Below are positions 58,501 through 64,000 of a DNA stretch of 64,000 nt, one piece after another (the stretch's first letter is position 1; every line of letters starts with the position of its first letter). A program made the position numbers and the translations under genes. The DNA is from Ceriagrion tenellum. Its lineage: Eukaryota; Arthropoda; Insecta; Odonata; Coenagrionidae. Under the pieces are notes generated by a model. The model was given only the letters and a program-made list of their open reading frames with translations, had not been told where the DNA came from and ran no database searches. The stretch spans positions 123,215,117 through 123,279,116 of the forward strand of contig OY720639.1 in the NCBI GenBank assembly GCA_963169105.1, given 5' to 3'.

Positions 58501-61087
58501 TAACCGCTTTAGGTACTGTATGTATTATGACAGCAGAGTTAATTATATCTGTAAGTTCAAAGAACAGTTTCTACTTGTTTTTACTATCTATTGCTTCCTC
58601 TCCAAATTTACAACACACATTCTAAGACCAAAGATATTTGTGTGTCTCCTTTGATCACAATATGTCCATTTACACATGACAATAGCAAGACACCAATGGC
58701 AGGAGTTGGCAATTCTCAAGCAAAAAAATTGAATGAAATCAGGGAATATATCCCTAATAAAACAGCTCATTGTAGATATTACTGTCCGTCCCTCACTATA
58801 AGCTGAACTGGAGAGCGATGAAGAAATGAGCATATTCCTCCTCATTTGTTTGGCTCACCACAGAAGACTGGGACCTCAGAGAAGACAGCCACTGATGACC
58901 TATAATAGCTGGCAATACTGCTGAATGAAAAGCCTCACAGTGCGGCAATTGTCGTCCATCACCGCAAATCAAAAATCAATCATAAGCACATTGAAGGCTT
59001 TAAAATCCTTATCAGAGAAATTGATTTTTATCACATTGAACACCATCACCATGTACGTCTCGGGAATAATGCCTCATTGACACAGCTATCATACATGATC
59101 ACAAGCCTTGAGCAGACGTTGCTCCAGCTGAAAAATTGGTCGGCACCACCAAAGTTCAGCCAAACAATGCAGTACAGTACATGACCCAAAAAACTTATGA
59201 AAAATTCTCACTCATTAAATTGCATTAATGACAGACAGTGCCTTTCGATGAGCCTGTGCTGAACATTGATAAGACTACTGACTACAACAGACTAGAGAAA
59301 GTGTGTCCGGCATGGGTTAAAAAGTTCCTTAAATTATGGTGTGGTTAAATACCCAAATTTGAATATCAAGAGCTCTATGTTTTAACTTATCAAAGTACAT
59401 AAAAATAGGAATCAACTGAAATGCTGTTCCATTTGTCTCTTGACACCCAAAAAGTGAAATGATGGCAATAGGATTAAGCATGCTGATTAAAAATAATTAT
59501 TTTAATTCACAATTGAGTAATTTTTTTAGCATAACGATTTTAAGCATAAATAACCTGAGTGAAAAGAGACTTAAGAATATGTTTATGATTTGTTCACCAA
59601 CTTCAATGGGTGATGTAGCAATGATAATAAGAATTGGCAAACTGCCATCATTGTTAGGGAAGGCTTTCTCTTGGTGGCAGGTGAATCACCGTCTTAGCAA
59701 CTTAAAGGCTTCCACAGATATGGGAGGTCCACTGTATTGTTTTTTGGTTTCACTTTTTTATTTAAACGTAGATATTTTAGCAATTGCATTGCTTTAATTG
59801 TGCATACTCTCCTGTTATTTATTTTTGATGAGGGTATGCCACATACAAGCAAAAATATTTAAAGTCAATATACATTTTAAAACATATACAAATAAAAAAA
59901 TGTGCATGTATTGAAACCAACCTTGATTTTTTCCCAGGATCAGTAGAAACCCCACTGCGCTCTTCATTAGATGTCCCAGCAGAAGTTTGTAATCCAGATG
60001 GAGAGAGGGATGACGGGGTACCAGATGAGGCAACTACTACAGTTGGAGGAGCACGGGTAGACTGAGCCACAGTTGGCGTTGAAACCACAGTTGCTTGAGT
60101 ACCACTAGAGTAAGCTACTTCAGGTCCTGGCCCAGCAATAACTCCTACATGCGAGCTTGCCACATTGGGCACTGTCACAGCACTATTACCTGTAGTGCCA
60201 CCCTGATCAGCATGAGCTACTGCAGAGCCACTTTCAATTTTGGCATACTTCTTATCAGCTTCCTGAGGCTCAGAGGCACCCGTAGCCATGACACTACCTT
60301 CGGTGGAGCCAGGTTCAGCAGCAGGAGTTCCAGCTGTAATCCCTGACATTGTGGAAGAAGATGAGGGCTCTGAATCAGAAGGGATTGAGCCAGTAGGAGT
60401 GTGCGCTCCACCACCTCTCCTCTTCTTACCCCTTACTTGCTGAGATTCAGTCACAGGGGCAGGAGGGGTCGTCCCAATTGCAGCTGCCGCCGCAGCCACT
60501 GCCCCAAATATGCTCTCACTCTGCGTCACCACTGTCTCCGTGAAATTTGAGGTTGTGAACTTTGCTGGGGGATTATCACGTGTGGAAGTTGGAGTGCTAT
60601 TGGCTGACGACACCTGTGCAGGTGCCTTCGATGAAGAGTCACCACCTCCGCCCACACTGTCTCCACTGGGTGATGTTTCCGTAGACCCTGCTGCACTGGC
60701 TGGATGGGAACCAGGCGTCTTGGAAACACTGGACCTCACACCAGAACTGACCGGTGTGGTGCTGACTGAGCTCGAGACTGGAACATTACCTCCGCCCGCT
60801 GCGCCGCTCCCTTGTGTGCTGGGTATGGGGGTGGTGTAAGTAGATGAGGACCCCTTGCTGCCCTTCCTCTTTGGAGGTCTCCCAGAGTCGATTGAAGTAT
60901 GGTGATGAGAAGATGATGATGAGGATGTGGAGGATGACGATGATGACGGGGGCAAATGATGCTGTTGGGAGGGTTGGGAATGGTGATGAGCAGATGGGTT
61001 AAACTTTTCCGGGGATGACTCGGGTGAGGCATTCTCCGGGGGTATGGGTTTGTAGGGAGGGATGGTCTTCACGTTGCCTCCTTTCTT
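22471..61087 (-). CDS. MLLT10: MLLT10/AF10 (Alhambra) orthologue, last nine exons; 5' end outside window
   Basis: Chromatin reader and cofactor. In AF10 the octapeptide motif and leucine zipper (OM-LZ) bind the H3K79 methyltransferase DOT1L. Exons: 59922-61087, 57450-57788, 55170-55347, 49369-49534, 44687-44977, 36327-36624, 28959-29174, 26510-26711 and 22471-22530. They sum to 2916 nt (971 residues), phase 0 at entry and continuous throughout. Order: KTIPPYKPIPPEN segment, His/Ser-rich tract, AT-hook-like GRPPKRKG (69-76), second basic patch RGKKRRGGG (219-227), Lys-rich KKGKKKKEEK end of exon 2, octapeptide EQGSQFLMEQ (602-611), leucine zipper (617-655), then Gln-, His-, Gly- and Ser-rich exons. 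The PHD/extended PHD exons must lie beyond 64000. MLLT6/AF17 is the vertebrate paralogue; insects have one gene. Introns total about 36 kb. Confidence 0.93.
22531..23840. other. MLLT10 last intron, 3' part
   Basis: AT-rich intron. A CCACCC-rich patch near 23720-23780 may belong to the decayed transposon just beyond. No exon seen. Confidence 0.5.
23845..24820 (-). mobile_element. Decayed transposon-like coding remnant, family uncertain
   Basis: Minus-strand pieces look like ancient coding sequence. KLRMPVVQEIYGKEKVEALYSELI and HCFFILQWKNDEELKEN lie near 24850-24640, then KRFLEKDPGTWFKKVTIEP near 24120 and NDHAERAMKLM near 24030. The last resembles an NDxAERxxKL motif I associate with multicopy arthropod transposon ORFs. 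Many stops and frame changes break it. Confidence 0.4.
25129..25215 (-). repeat. Inverted tail repeat, left copy
   Basis: On the minus strand it reads GAAGATGGCGTAACTGCTG, AAACTAGT, then CTGTGGAAGATACAAAG and ends GATTTATTACAAT. It is an inverted copy of 25600-25689. The ending style (response to GAAGATG ... AAACTAGT ... AATAAA) is like Penelope-like or other retroelement 3' tails. Confidence 0.75.
25600..25689 (+). repeat. Inverted tail repeat, right copy
   Basis: On the plus strand it reads CTGAAGATGGCAAAGCTGCC, AAACTAGT, CTGTGGAAGATACAAAG and ends GATTTATTACAATG, about 85% like the left copy. The intervening 385 bp have no recognised domain. Confidence 0.75.
26510..26711 (-). CDS. MLLT10: MLLT10 exon: Gly/Ser/Gln-rich, near C-terminus
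   Basis: Acceptor ttttttctgcag, entry phase 2; donor CAGCAG|gtgaga, phase 0. It encodes a GGGGGSGSQMGQYPAY segment, a run of ten serines and a Gln-rich HQQVVQQQM stretch. Two other frames across this exon are open but read as low-complexity shadows. Confidence 0.85.
26712..27920. other. MLLT10 intron, no clear content
   Basis: AT-rich intron sequence; the open frame near 27339-27584 on the minus strand is unrecognised. Confidence 0.5.
27930..28442 (+). repeat. Diverged direct-repeat pair
   Basis: Two units, about 27930-28035 and 28320-28442, share the series GGCCCTTG, CCTGAGACATTTT, CATACAT, AGGTCAAT and AATAGTTT/GTAGTTTTTG with GAGAAGA. The AGGTCAATyrGTT...AGTTT...GAGAAG string is common in arthropod retroelement-derived repeats. 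Confidence 0.6.
28959..29174 (-). CDS. MLLT10: MLLT10 exon: Gln/Ser/Pro-rich
   Basis: Acceptor tgtccgtgcag, entry phase 2. The donor region reads caagtgtgcgtgt; the GT used (CAAGT|gtgcgt) is the one that keeps frame with the next exon, because the earlier GT would bring an in-frame TAG. It encodes SHGPVSGGGSGYQGQQQQHH and SSSSLPSSRGPPMQH. Confidence 0.8.
29814..31763. mobile_element. TIR DNA element with TAA target duplication (PIF/Harbinger-like), 1.95 kb
   Basis: Terminal inverted repeats AGCTGTATCCCAACTCG are nearly identical at both ends, with TAA at 29811-29813 and 31764-31766. A second internal copy of TCCCAACTCG lies near 29884 and another inverted near 31675. No transposase was seen; the 3-bp TWA-type duplication suggests PIF/Harbinger, but this is inference. 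It encloses a LINE fragment. Confidence 0.75.
30500..31360 (-). mobile_element. LINE endonuclease fragment inside the TIR element
   Basis: Minus-strand frames read AIYPLGAMYLPSNSNSS, YRDVLLLSDYNIPDFNC (the GDFNIP block of APE-type endonucleases), SYFKLTNPLTPCMRLDLTF and VNPLLPADIYHSALNF. These are ordered Jockey/CR1-like endonuclease pieces with frameshifts. Confidence 0.65.
31934..33254 (-). pseudogene. Unclassified decayed coding region
   Basis: Four overlapping minus-strand frames in sequence (33254-33027, 33082-32783, 32616-32269, 32332-31934) have mixed protein-like composition, including NAYNFVFSNTNCEHSL, REHGWQIVRHHNGSCFFTNN and AELDAILHAQMATCGTSLI. They look like one ancestral coding sequence broken by frameshifts, but I recognise no family. 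Either a transposon ORF or a dead host copy is possible. Confidence 0.35.
33255..34790. other. MLLT10 intron, no clear content
   Basis: AT-rich intron; a frame at 33913-34125 is unrecognised. Confidence 0.5.
34871..35184. mobile_element. Pogo-like MITE nested in mariner
   Basis: TIRs CAGTAGACCCCCACTTTACGAT (left, first 17 or so bases) and CAGTAGACCCTCGCTATACGAT (right, inverted) with TA duplication on both sides (34869-34870 and 35185-35186). 314 bp, non-coding, CpG-richer than its flanks. Confidence 0.85.
35317..35458 (+). pseudogene. mariner transposase N-terminal fragment
   Basis: Encodes EQQVNLKFLMKLEETTTEAH and LSRTLVFEWFTRF, the helix-turn-helix start of a mariner transposase. The match is lost after RF; the catalytic domain is absent. 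Confidence 0.85.
35509..35605. repeat. Imperfect hairpin related to the one at 15749
   Basis: Arms of about 38 bp start AAGGTTGATGCTTC and end GAAGCATCAACCTCC, with internal pairs such as GATATTCAGG/CCCGAAAATC. The right arm read inversely (GGAGGTTGATGCTTCT...TTCGGGATTTC) aligns with the arm of the 15749 hairpin. Confidence 0.75.
36327..36624 (-). CDS. MLLT10: MLLT10 exon: Gly/His/Gln-rich
   Basis: Acceptor tcatttttag, entry phase 1; donor CACAG|gtatga, exit phase 2. It encodes NNLHMTSGATSGPPDRVGRM, a QGVGHHASSGILHDP segment and GVVVVGVSGPGGQQQPLM. Low complexity but in frame with both neighbours. Confidence 0.88.
36625..42146. other. MLLT10 intron, 5.5 kb without clear content
   Basis: AT-rich. 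Minus-strand frames at 40264-40626 and 40790-41162 are open but unrecognised. No transposon terminus or domain was identified with confidence. Confidence 0.5.
42149..43647. mobile_element. Pogo-like TIR element, 1.5 kb, with GC-richer interior
   Basis: TIRs CAGTATAACCTTGATCTATC and CAGTAGAACCTTGATCTATC (inverted) flanked by TA at 42147-42148 and 43648-43649. Subterminal copies of a GCGGGAAAACGAT-like motif occur at both ends (about 42190-42240 and 43500-43615). The interior 42430-43580 is clearly GC-richer than the surrounding intron. No transposase was recognised. Confidence 0.85.
44687..44977 (-). CDS. MLLT10: MLLT10 exon: leucine zipper of the DOT1L-binding OM-LZ domain
   Basis: Acceptor cttctctctgcag, donor CACAGG|gttagt, phases 1 and 1. 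It starts IASLLTCLHQL, continues RAENLRLEEHVNSLVQRRDH and NARLAIPLP, a close match to the AF10 zipper (SLHQLQVENRRLEEQI...LNAQLSVPFP). A Gln/Gly/His-rich tail with a run of seven histidines follows. Confidence 0.95.
44978..46695. other. MLLT10 intron, 5' of the Penelope-like element
   Basis: AT-rich intron; an RNA-pol-III box-B-like GGTTTGAATC on the minus strand near 45258 may mark a SINE. Otherwise nothing clear. Confidence 0.45.
46698..48563 (-). mobile_element. Penelope-like element, RT plus GIY-YIG endonuclease, decayed
   Basis: Minus strand, in order. RT pieces: FFGLPKIHKENIPIHPVVSS, NIPALDVVNVAKKV, YKQSEGLAMGSPLS and FRYMDNIFAVW. Endonuclease: GGIYTLKCSDCSAAYVGQTG (GIY...YVG), HLWEENHRSDFIPEILHLEK. 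The tail has GATGATGACACTGCTGTGTC and AATAAA. Frameshifts separate the pieces. The YMDN at the catalytic YxDD site lacks the second Asp. Confidence 0.88.
48564..49171 (+). mobile_element. Inverted partial copy of the Penelope-like element (endonuclease to 3' tail)
   Basis: Starts inside the endonuclease (GACAGGACGCAAATTCCAGA) directly abutting the RT-side end of the minus-strand copy. It repeats HLWEENHSSDLIPEILHLEK and the same GATGATGACACTGCTGTGTC tail and AATAAA. The pair therefore has 3' tails outermost in inverted orientation. Confidence 0.85.
49369..49534 (-). CDS. MLLT10: MLLT10 exon: octapeptide motif
   Basis: Acceptor aaatcttgaag (phase 0), donor GATA|gtgagc (phase 1). It encodes SLDQLLERQWEQGSQFLMEQ, matching the AF10 octapeptide region (LLEKQWEEGAQFLMEQ). 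It lies only 200 bp from the end of the Penelope-like pair. Confidence 0.95.
49535..51814. other. MLLT10 intron, no clear content
   Basis: AT-rich; several short open frames, none recognised. Confidence 0.5.
51815..54673. mobile_element. Pogo-like TIR element, 2.86 kb, with GC-richer interior
   Basis: TIRs CAGTAGACTCTCGTTATTAC and CAGTAGACTCTCCTTATTAC (inverted), followed by degenerate TTTGTAATAA repeats at both ends. TA follows the right end; the left flank is TT. The interior (about 52640-54350) includes GC-rich and CpG-containing stretches unlike the flanks. No transposase domain seen. Confidence 0.8.
55170..55347 (-). CDS. MLLT10: MLLT10 exon: linker before octapeptide
   Basis: Acceptor tctcgaaatag, entry phase 2; strongest donor GCTTCT|gtgagt, phase 0. 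It encodes FQNGVSAPHMLGNQLNPSS, a SDTLSAELEAHSIFSDS helix-like stretch and LLGPQLHSRVIAS. Weaker donors nearby (CATA|gtagag) would break frame. Confidence 0.8.
55785..56565 (-). mobile_element. LINE 3' end (Jockey/CR1-type) with (AAT)n tail
   Basis: Encodes the C-terminal part of a non-LTR retrotransposon protein: NSCVRFIFNLRRHEHITPYF, LSWLDLKSRRKYNIACFMF and FTVVASNLWNNLPKYV. It is in one 129-codon frame that stops at 56165-56167. A 3' UTR follows and ends with TTATTATTATT at 55787-55800. 5' truncated, as is usual for LINEs. Confidence 0.88.
55787..55808. repeat. (AAT)n microsatellite, LINE tail
   Basis: Five or so AAT units plus AAAT, at the 3' end of the minus-strand LINE fragment. Confidence 0.9.
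56946..57062 (+). repeat. tRNA-derived SINE candidate
   Basis: CCTCGGTAGCTACACTAGTTAAAGC resembles a tRNA box A region, and GTGTTTGAGTCCC about 40 bp later resembles box B. Non-coding, in an MLLT10 intron. Confidence 0.5.
57450..57788 (-). CDS. MLLT10: MLLT10 exon: Ser-rich, basic end
   Basis: Acceptor atatatttcag, donor AAGTT|gtaaga, phases 2 and 2. It encodes APSAEKHVDKGRTKTKRSGS, ELPKMSPPGSPASESQNSM and ends GKKGKKKKEEKDIK, a likely nuclear-localisation patch. Confidence 0.92.
57789..59921. other. MLLT10 intron, 2.1 kb
   Basis: A GGGAGGTCCACTGTA near 59727-59741 resembles a pogo-like terminus but no partner end was found. No exon seen. Confidence 0.5.
59922..61087 (-). CDS. MLLT10: MLLT10 large exon: AT-hook-like and Ser/Thr/Ala-rich
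   Basis: Acceptor ttggtcgtttcag at phase 0, donor ATCAAG|gttggt, exit phase 2. 388 codons plus 2 nt. It starts KKGGNVKTIPPYKPIPPEN, the segment that in this family follows the extended PHD region. It has a His/Ser-rich tract (34-63), an AT-hook-like GRPPKRKG (69-76), an Ala run (198-203), a basic RGKKRRGGG (219-227) and a long Ser/Thr/Val-rich region. Confidence 0.94.
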
Positions 61088-64000
61088 CTGAAACGACCAA
61101 GCCATGTTAACCACTGAGCACCAAACCATTCAATCTGTTTCACTATCAGGCCATCACAGCCATAAAAGAATATTGCATGCACTAAACTGGTGGTTCATAA
61201 CATTGTTAGAGAGATTGATAATGCTACCCAAGTTTAACGAAAATTCTACAAAAAGGGAGAGACAAATTTAGCAGACAAATAATTAGATACATTAGAGACC
61301 TCTAAAAACAAACTTGAGAAGAGCAATGAATGGAAAGAATCGCTGAGTTAGACCAAGGATGGAATGTATGGAGAAAATTATGAAGGCTGTCAACATCTAG
61401 ACTTCCATAGAAATCTTCCAAGCACTTGCTGAATAGAGAATGGAGTGAATAGCTTTAGCACACCAGTCTTTGCATTTATGACTGCTGATGATTACTTTCA
61501 AGTTCGCAGATATGAATGTTAAATGAGAAATAGCCAGTGGTATCAAACCAGGATAAGCTGAAATATCATTTAAGCTCAAATACAATAATGTCGTCTCATC
61601 TTGTTTAACAGTCACAATCATATGAAGTCAATCCAAGTAAAACATCAGGGCAAAAAAGTTATCATTAAAAACATCCTTCGGAAAAAGTTAGCTTTCTTTA
61701 CATGCCATGTAAGCACATATTTAAAAAAAAATTCCCCTAGAAATTGCTCTTCCCTGCTTCTTGTAAGCATGGATTACTACTGATTTAATTTAAACCTTAT
61801 TAAACTAAAGGAATTACGAAAAGCATATTAATAAAGAGTTGATGTCATTCTATTCAATAACTTTCCAAGTATTTCTCACTCACATCCCATAGAAGTATAA
61901 AATAAAACTGAGCTAACTCCCATGAAACTCAAACTAAACCAACCAAGAAAATTATTTTACCCAATCAGGTAAGAAATTCACTTCTCCAATAACGTAAGAA
62001 CCACCATCCTAACCCATGCCACTTAATCTCTATGAGGGTCATTCCTTTCAAATTCAACCAAAACAACAATGACATGTAGCCCATTAACAGATATCCCTAT
62101 TAAATTACAATATTAGGAAGCAGTAGTTTCACTGCCAGACATCACATACATTCCAAAGGGTAGTCTTATTTTCAACAATCAGGCAATGCACAGTCCTTAT
62201 GGACTGTTCATATGATATCATTGATGATACCGCATTTTTTTAAAATTACCCATGAGTAAATGTGATATGCAAAAGCAAGAACAACAAAAATCCCATACCA
62301 TGAAAAATAACAGATAAACTGTTACAAAAATAAAATTAATCATCAACAGAGTTTCAACTTGATTAAATTTTATTCTTTTAACTAAATTTTTAACTCTTCT
62401 TCTGACCATAAAGTATTATTGTAATAATTTAAAAAGTTCAACATGATGTAGAGCTATCATGAAGTAAACTTGGATGAAAAAAGACAGCCCTTCATACCAA
62501 CCATTCTAGATAATATTTTGTTGAATAAACAGTCCAGAAGCACAAAAAAAGAAGCTGCATGATTTATTTTTTTCTTTTTGAATTAGATAAGAATTTGAAC
62601 CATCAACTAACCTCATTAATAATTTATACCAATGACAAATGCCAGCACTAATCAAAATCTCTAAGTTGATGGGCTAGATGGCAGGAATGAATAATAAAAT
62701 ACCCCTTGGGTATCAAAAACATTTTTACACGTCCATTATTGTAACAGGCAGCAGAAAATTGCACGAAATTGCTACATATCATGAATATTAAAATTGGGAT
62801 GAAAGAATTTCAAACCATGGTTTAGAATCCCCAGAGAAAAACTCTGCACAAGTCATTGGAAACCAAAGAAAACTGTGTATCATGCCAATCAATCAAATTT
62901 CTAGCACAAAATAGGGACAGGATAGTCACGTCCCCATTATCAGCAATTAACCTACATAATACCTCCTTTAATTAGTCACGGGTCCTATTTTTCAGTGATA
63001 ATTCTTAGAAAATTTTCCACAAAATATCACCATTGAACTTGCAGTGTGTGGAACATTTTGTACGTGAGTGAGACAAAAATTTTTTCTGTGAACTTTCAGT
63101 GTTTGGAAGCAATTATGAAAATATAACTAATTGCATTATTTATCATTCTTAACTAAACAAGTCTTCATAGACCACAGTTTTATTCCATGGGATCAATTAC
63201 CAAAGTGATTTTACTATGGAGGTCCTGAAGGTTAACTCCTTCCTCAAGGATGCCAGACGTGACTGAAATATCTTCATCCACCATTTCAAGGCTTTAGAGA
63301 ATATTTACTTAGAGTGGGTTAAAGTTGTTTAATGTTCAGCAAGGTCCTACCAATGCCCAAAGCACTTGTAATATTAGTTTTATGATACCAATTTATTGAG
63401 CACACGAGCATCATGAACTGAATCCACGTATGATTTCCACATTAGTTCTGAGCAACTGTGGCTATGAATTTCCATTGAAAAGATCTTAAATTTGCAAAAC
63501 TTATAGATGTAAAGAAATAGCCAGATACTGCAGAATCTTGGACAAACTAATTAATAAAATGAATGAATGAATAAAATGACTAAAGAGTTTGGCATCATGT
63601 AAGTGCAAGCAATATTAAACAAAGATGGATGAAAGAAGATGATTACTACGGATCACCAATGGGCACCACTCAACTGCCTTCACATATTTAATAGTTTACT
63701 CATTCATTATACTTAGGACTATGCAAGGGATTTCATTTCACAGCTCTAAGATGATGGATGAGCAACCATGCTAAAGTCAGAAACAATGGAGTCGCAGCAC
63801 TGGTAGATCCAAAATCTTTTCATCCACCAAATGCAGAGTAGTATTCGGTCCTAAAAAATAGTTAAAATTGATGTAATAACCAATAACTCTGAATGCCCAC
63901 ACTCTAAAAAAGGTATTCTAGCATAGGATAGAGTATAAGAATTCACCCTAAAAACAATTATGGTGCTTTGATGCTTTGTGAATGTTCTTTAGCAATTTCC
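61088..64000. other. MLLT10 intron to window edge
   Basis: No exon or recognised repeat was found, so the upstream MLLT10 exons (PHD finger region) lie beyond the right edge. Confidence 0.55.

Noticed and set aside
59727..59741. GGGAGGTCCACTGTA as the right end of another pogo-like element
   Set aside because: No matching inverted partner was found within the intron, so only a possible solo end.
60095..60839. Plus-strand open frames of 83 and 109 codons opposite the large MLLT10 exon
   Set aside because: Antisense shadows of a GC-richer Ser/Thr-rich exon; the minus strand continues in frame for 388 codons with family features.
60526..61032. Alternate minus-strand frames of 67 and 98 codons within the large MLLT10 exon
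   Set aside because: Out-of-frame reading of the same low-complexity exon.

Overview
Eukaryotic nuclear DNA, AT-rich, with multi-exon genes, GT-AG introns and dense decayed transposons. The gene content (a single AF10/Alhambra-type gene, SCO1, CNTD1) and the transposon mix (piggyBac, mariner, Penelope-like, pogo-like, non-LTR) point to an arthropod, most likely an insect. The species cannot be named from the sequence. No rRNA, tRNA gene or CRISPR array was recognised.

Layout: (1) 1-135, the possible last exon of an unknown + strand gene cut by the window edge. (2) 2452-11863 on -, a complete five-exon SCO1 (mitochondrial copper chaperone for cytochrome c oxidase); its 7.6 kb last intron holds a dead piggyBac with both TTAA sites. 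(3) A 600 bp divergent promoter interval. (4) 12464-18129 on +, a complete six-exon CNTD1 (meiotic crossover cyclin-like protein) whose introns hold a MITE, a LINE reverse transcriptase remnant and a strong hairpin. (5) 22471-61087 on -, the last nine exons (971 residues) of an MLLT10/AF10 (Alhambra) orthologue. This part includes the octapeptide and leucine-zipper region that recruits DOT1L in AF10; the N-terminal PHD fingers must lie beyond 64000. Reading phase is continuous through all nine junctions.

The MLLT10 introns are a transposon graveyard: an inverted-pair Penelope-like element with RT and GIY-YIG domains, a second inverted pair of repeat tails, three pogo-like TIR elements (one nested in a mariner), a TAA-flanked TIR element carrying a LINE endonuclease piece, and a LINE 3' end with an (AAT)n tail. 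Two related strong hairpins, in introns of two different genes, and a 156 bp palindrome near the SCO1 3' end are the least explained structures. I see no evidence for a wholly new multi-gene system. The most unusual material is the hairpin family, the pogo-like elements with GC-richer cargo, and an unclassified decayed coding region at 32-33 kb.

All exon boundaries were derived by eye from splice consensus, phase and remembered family sequence; no alignment or expression data were used.
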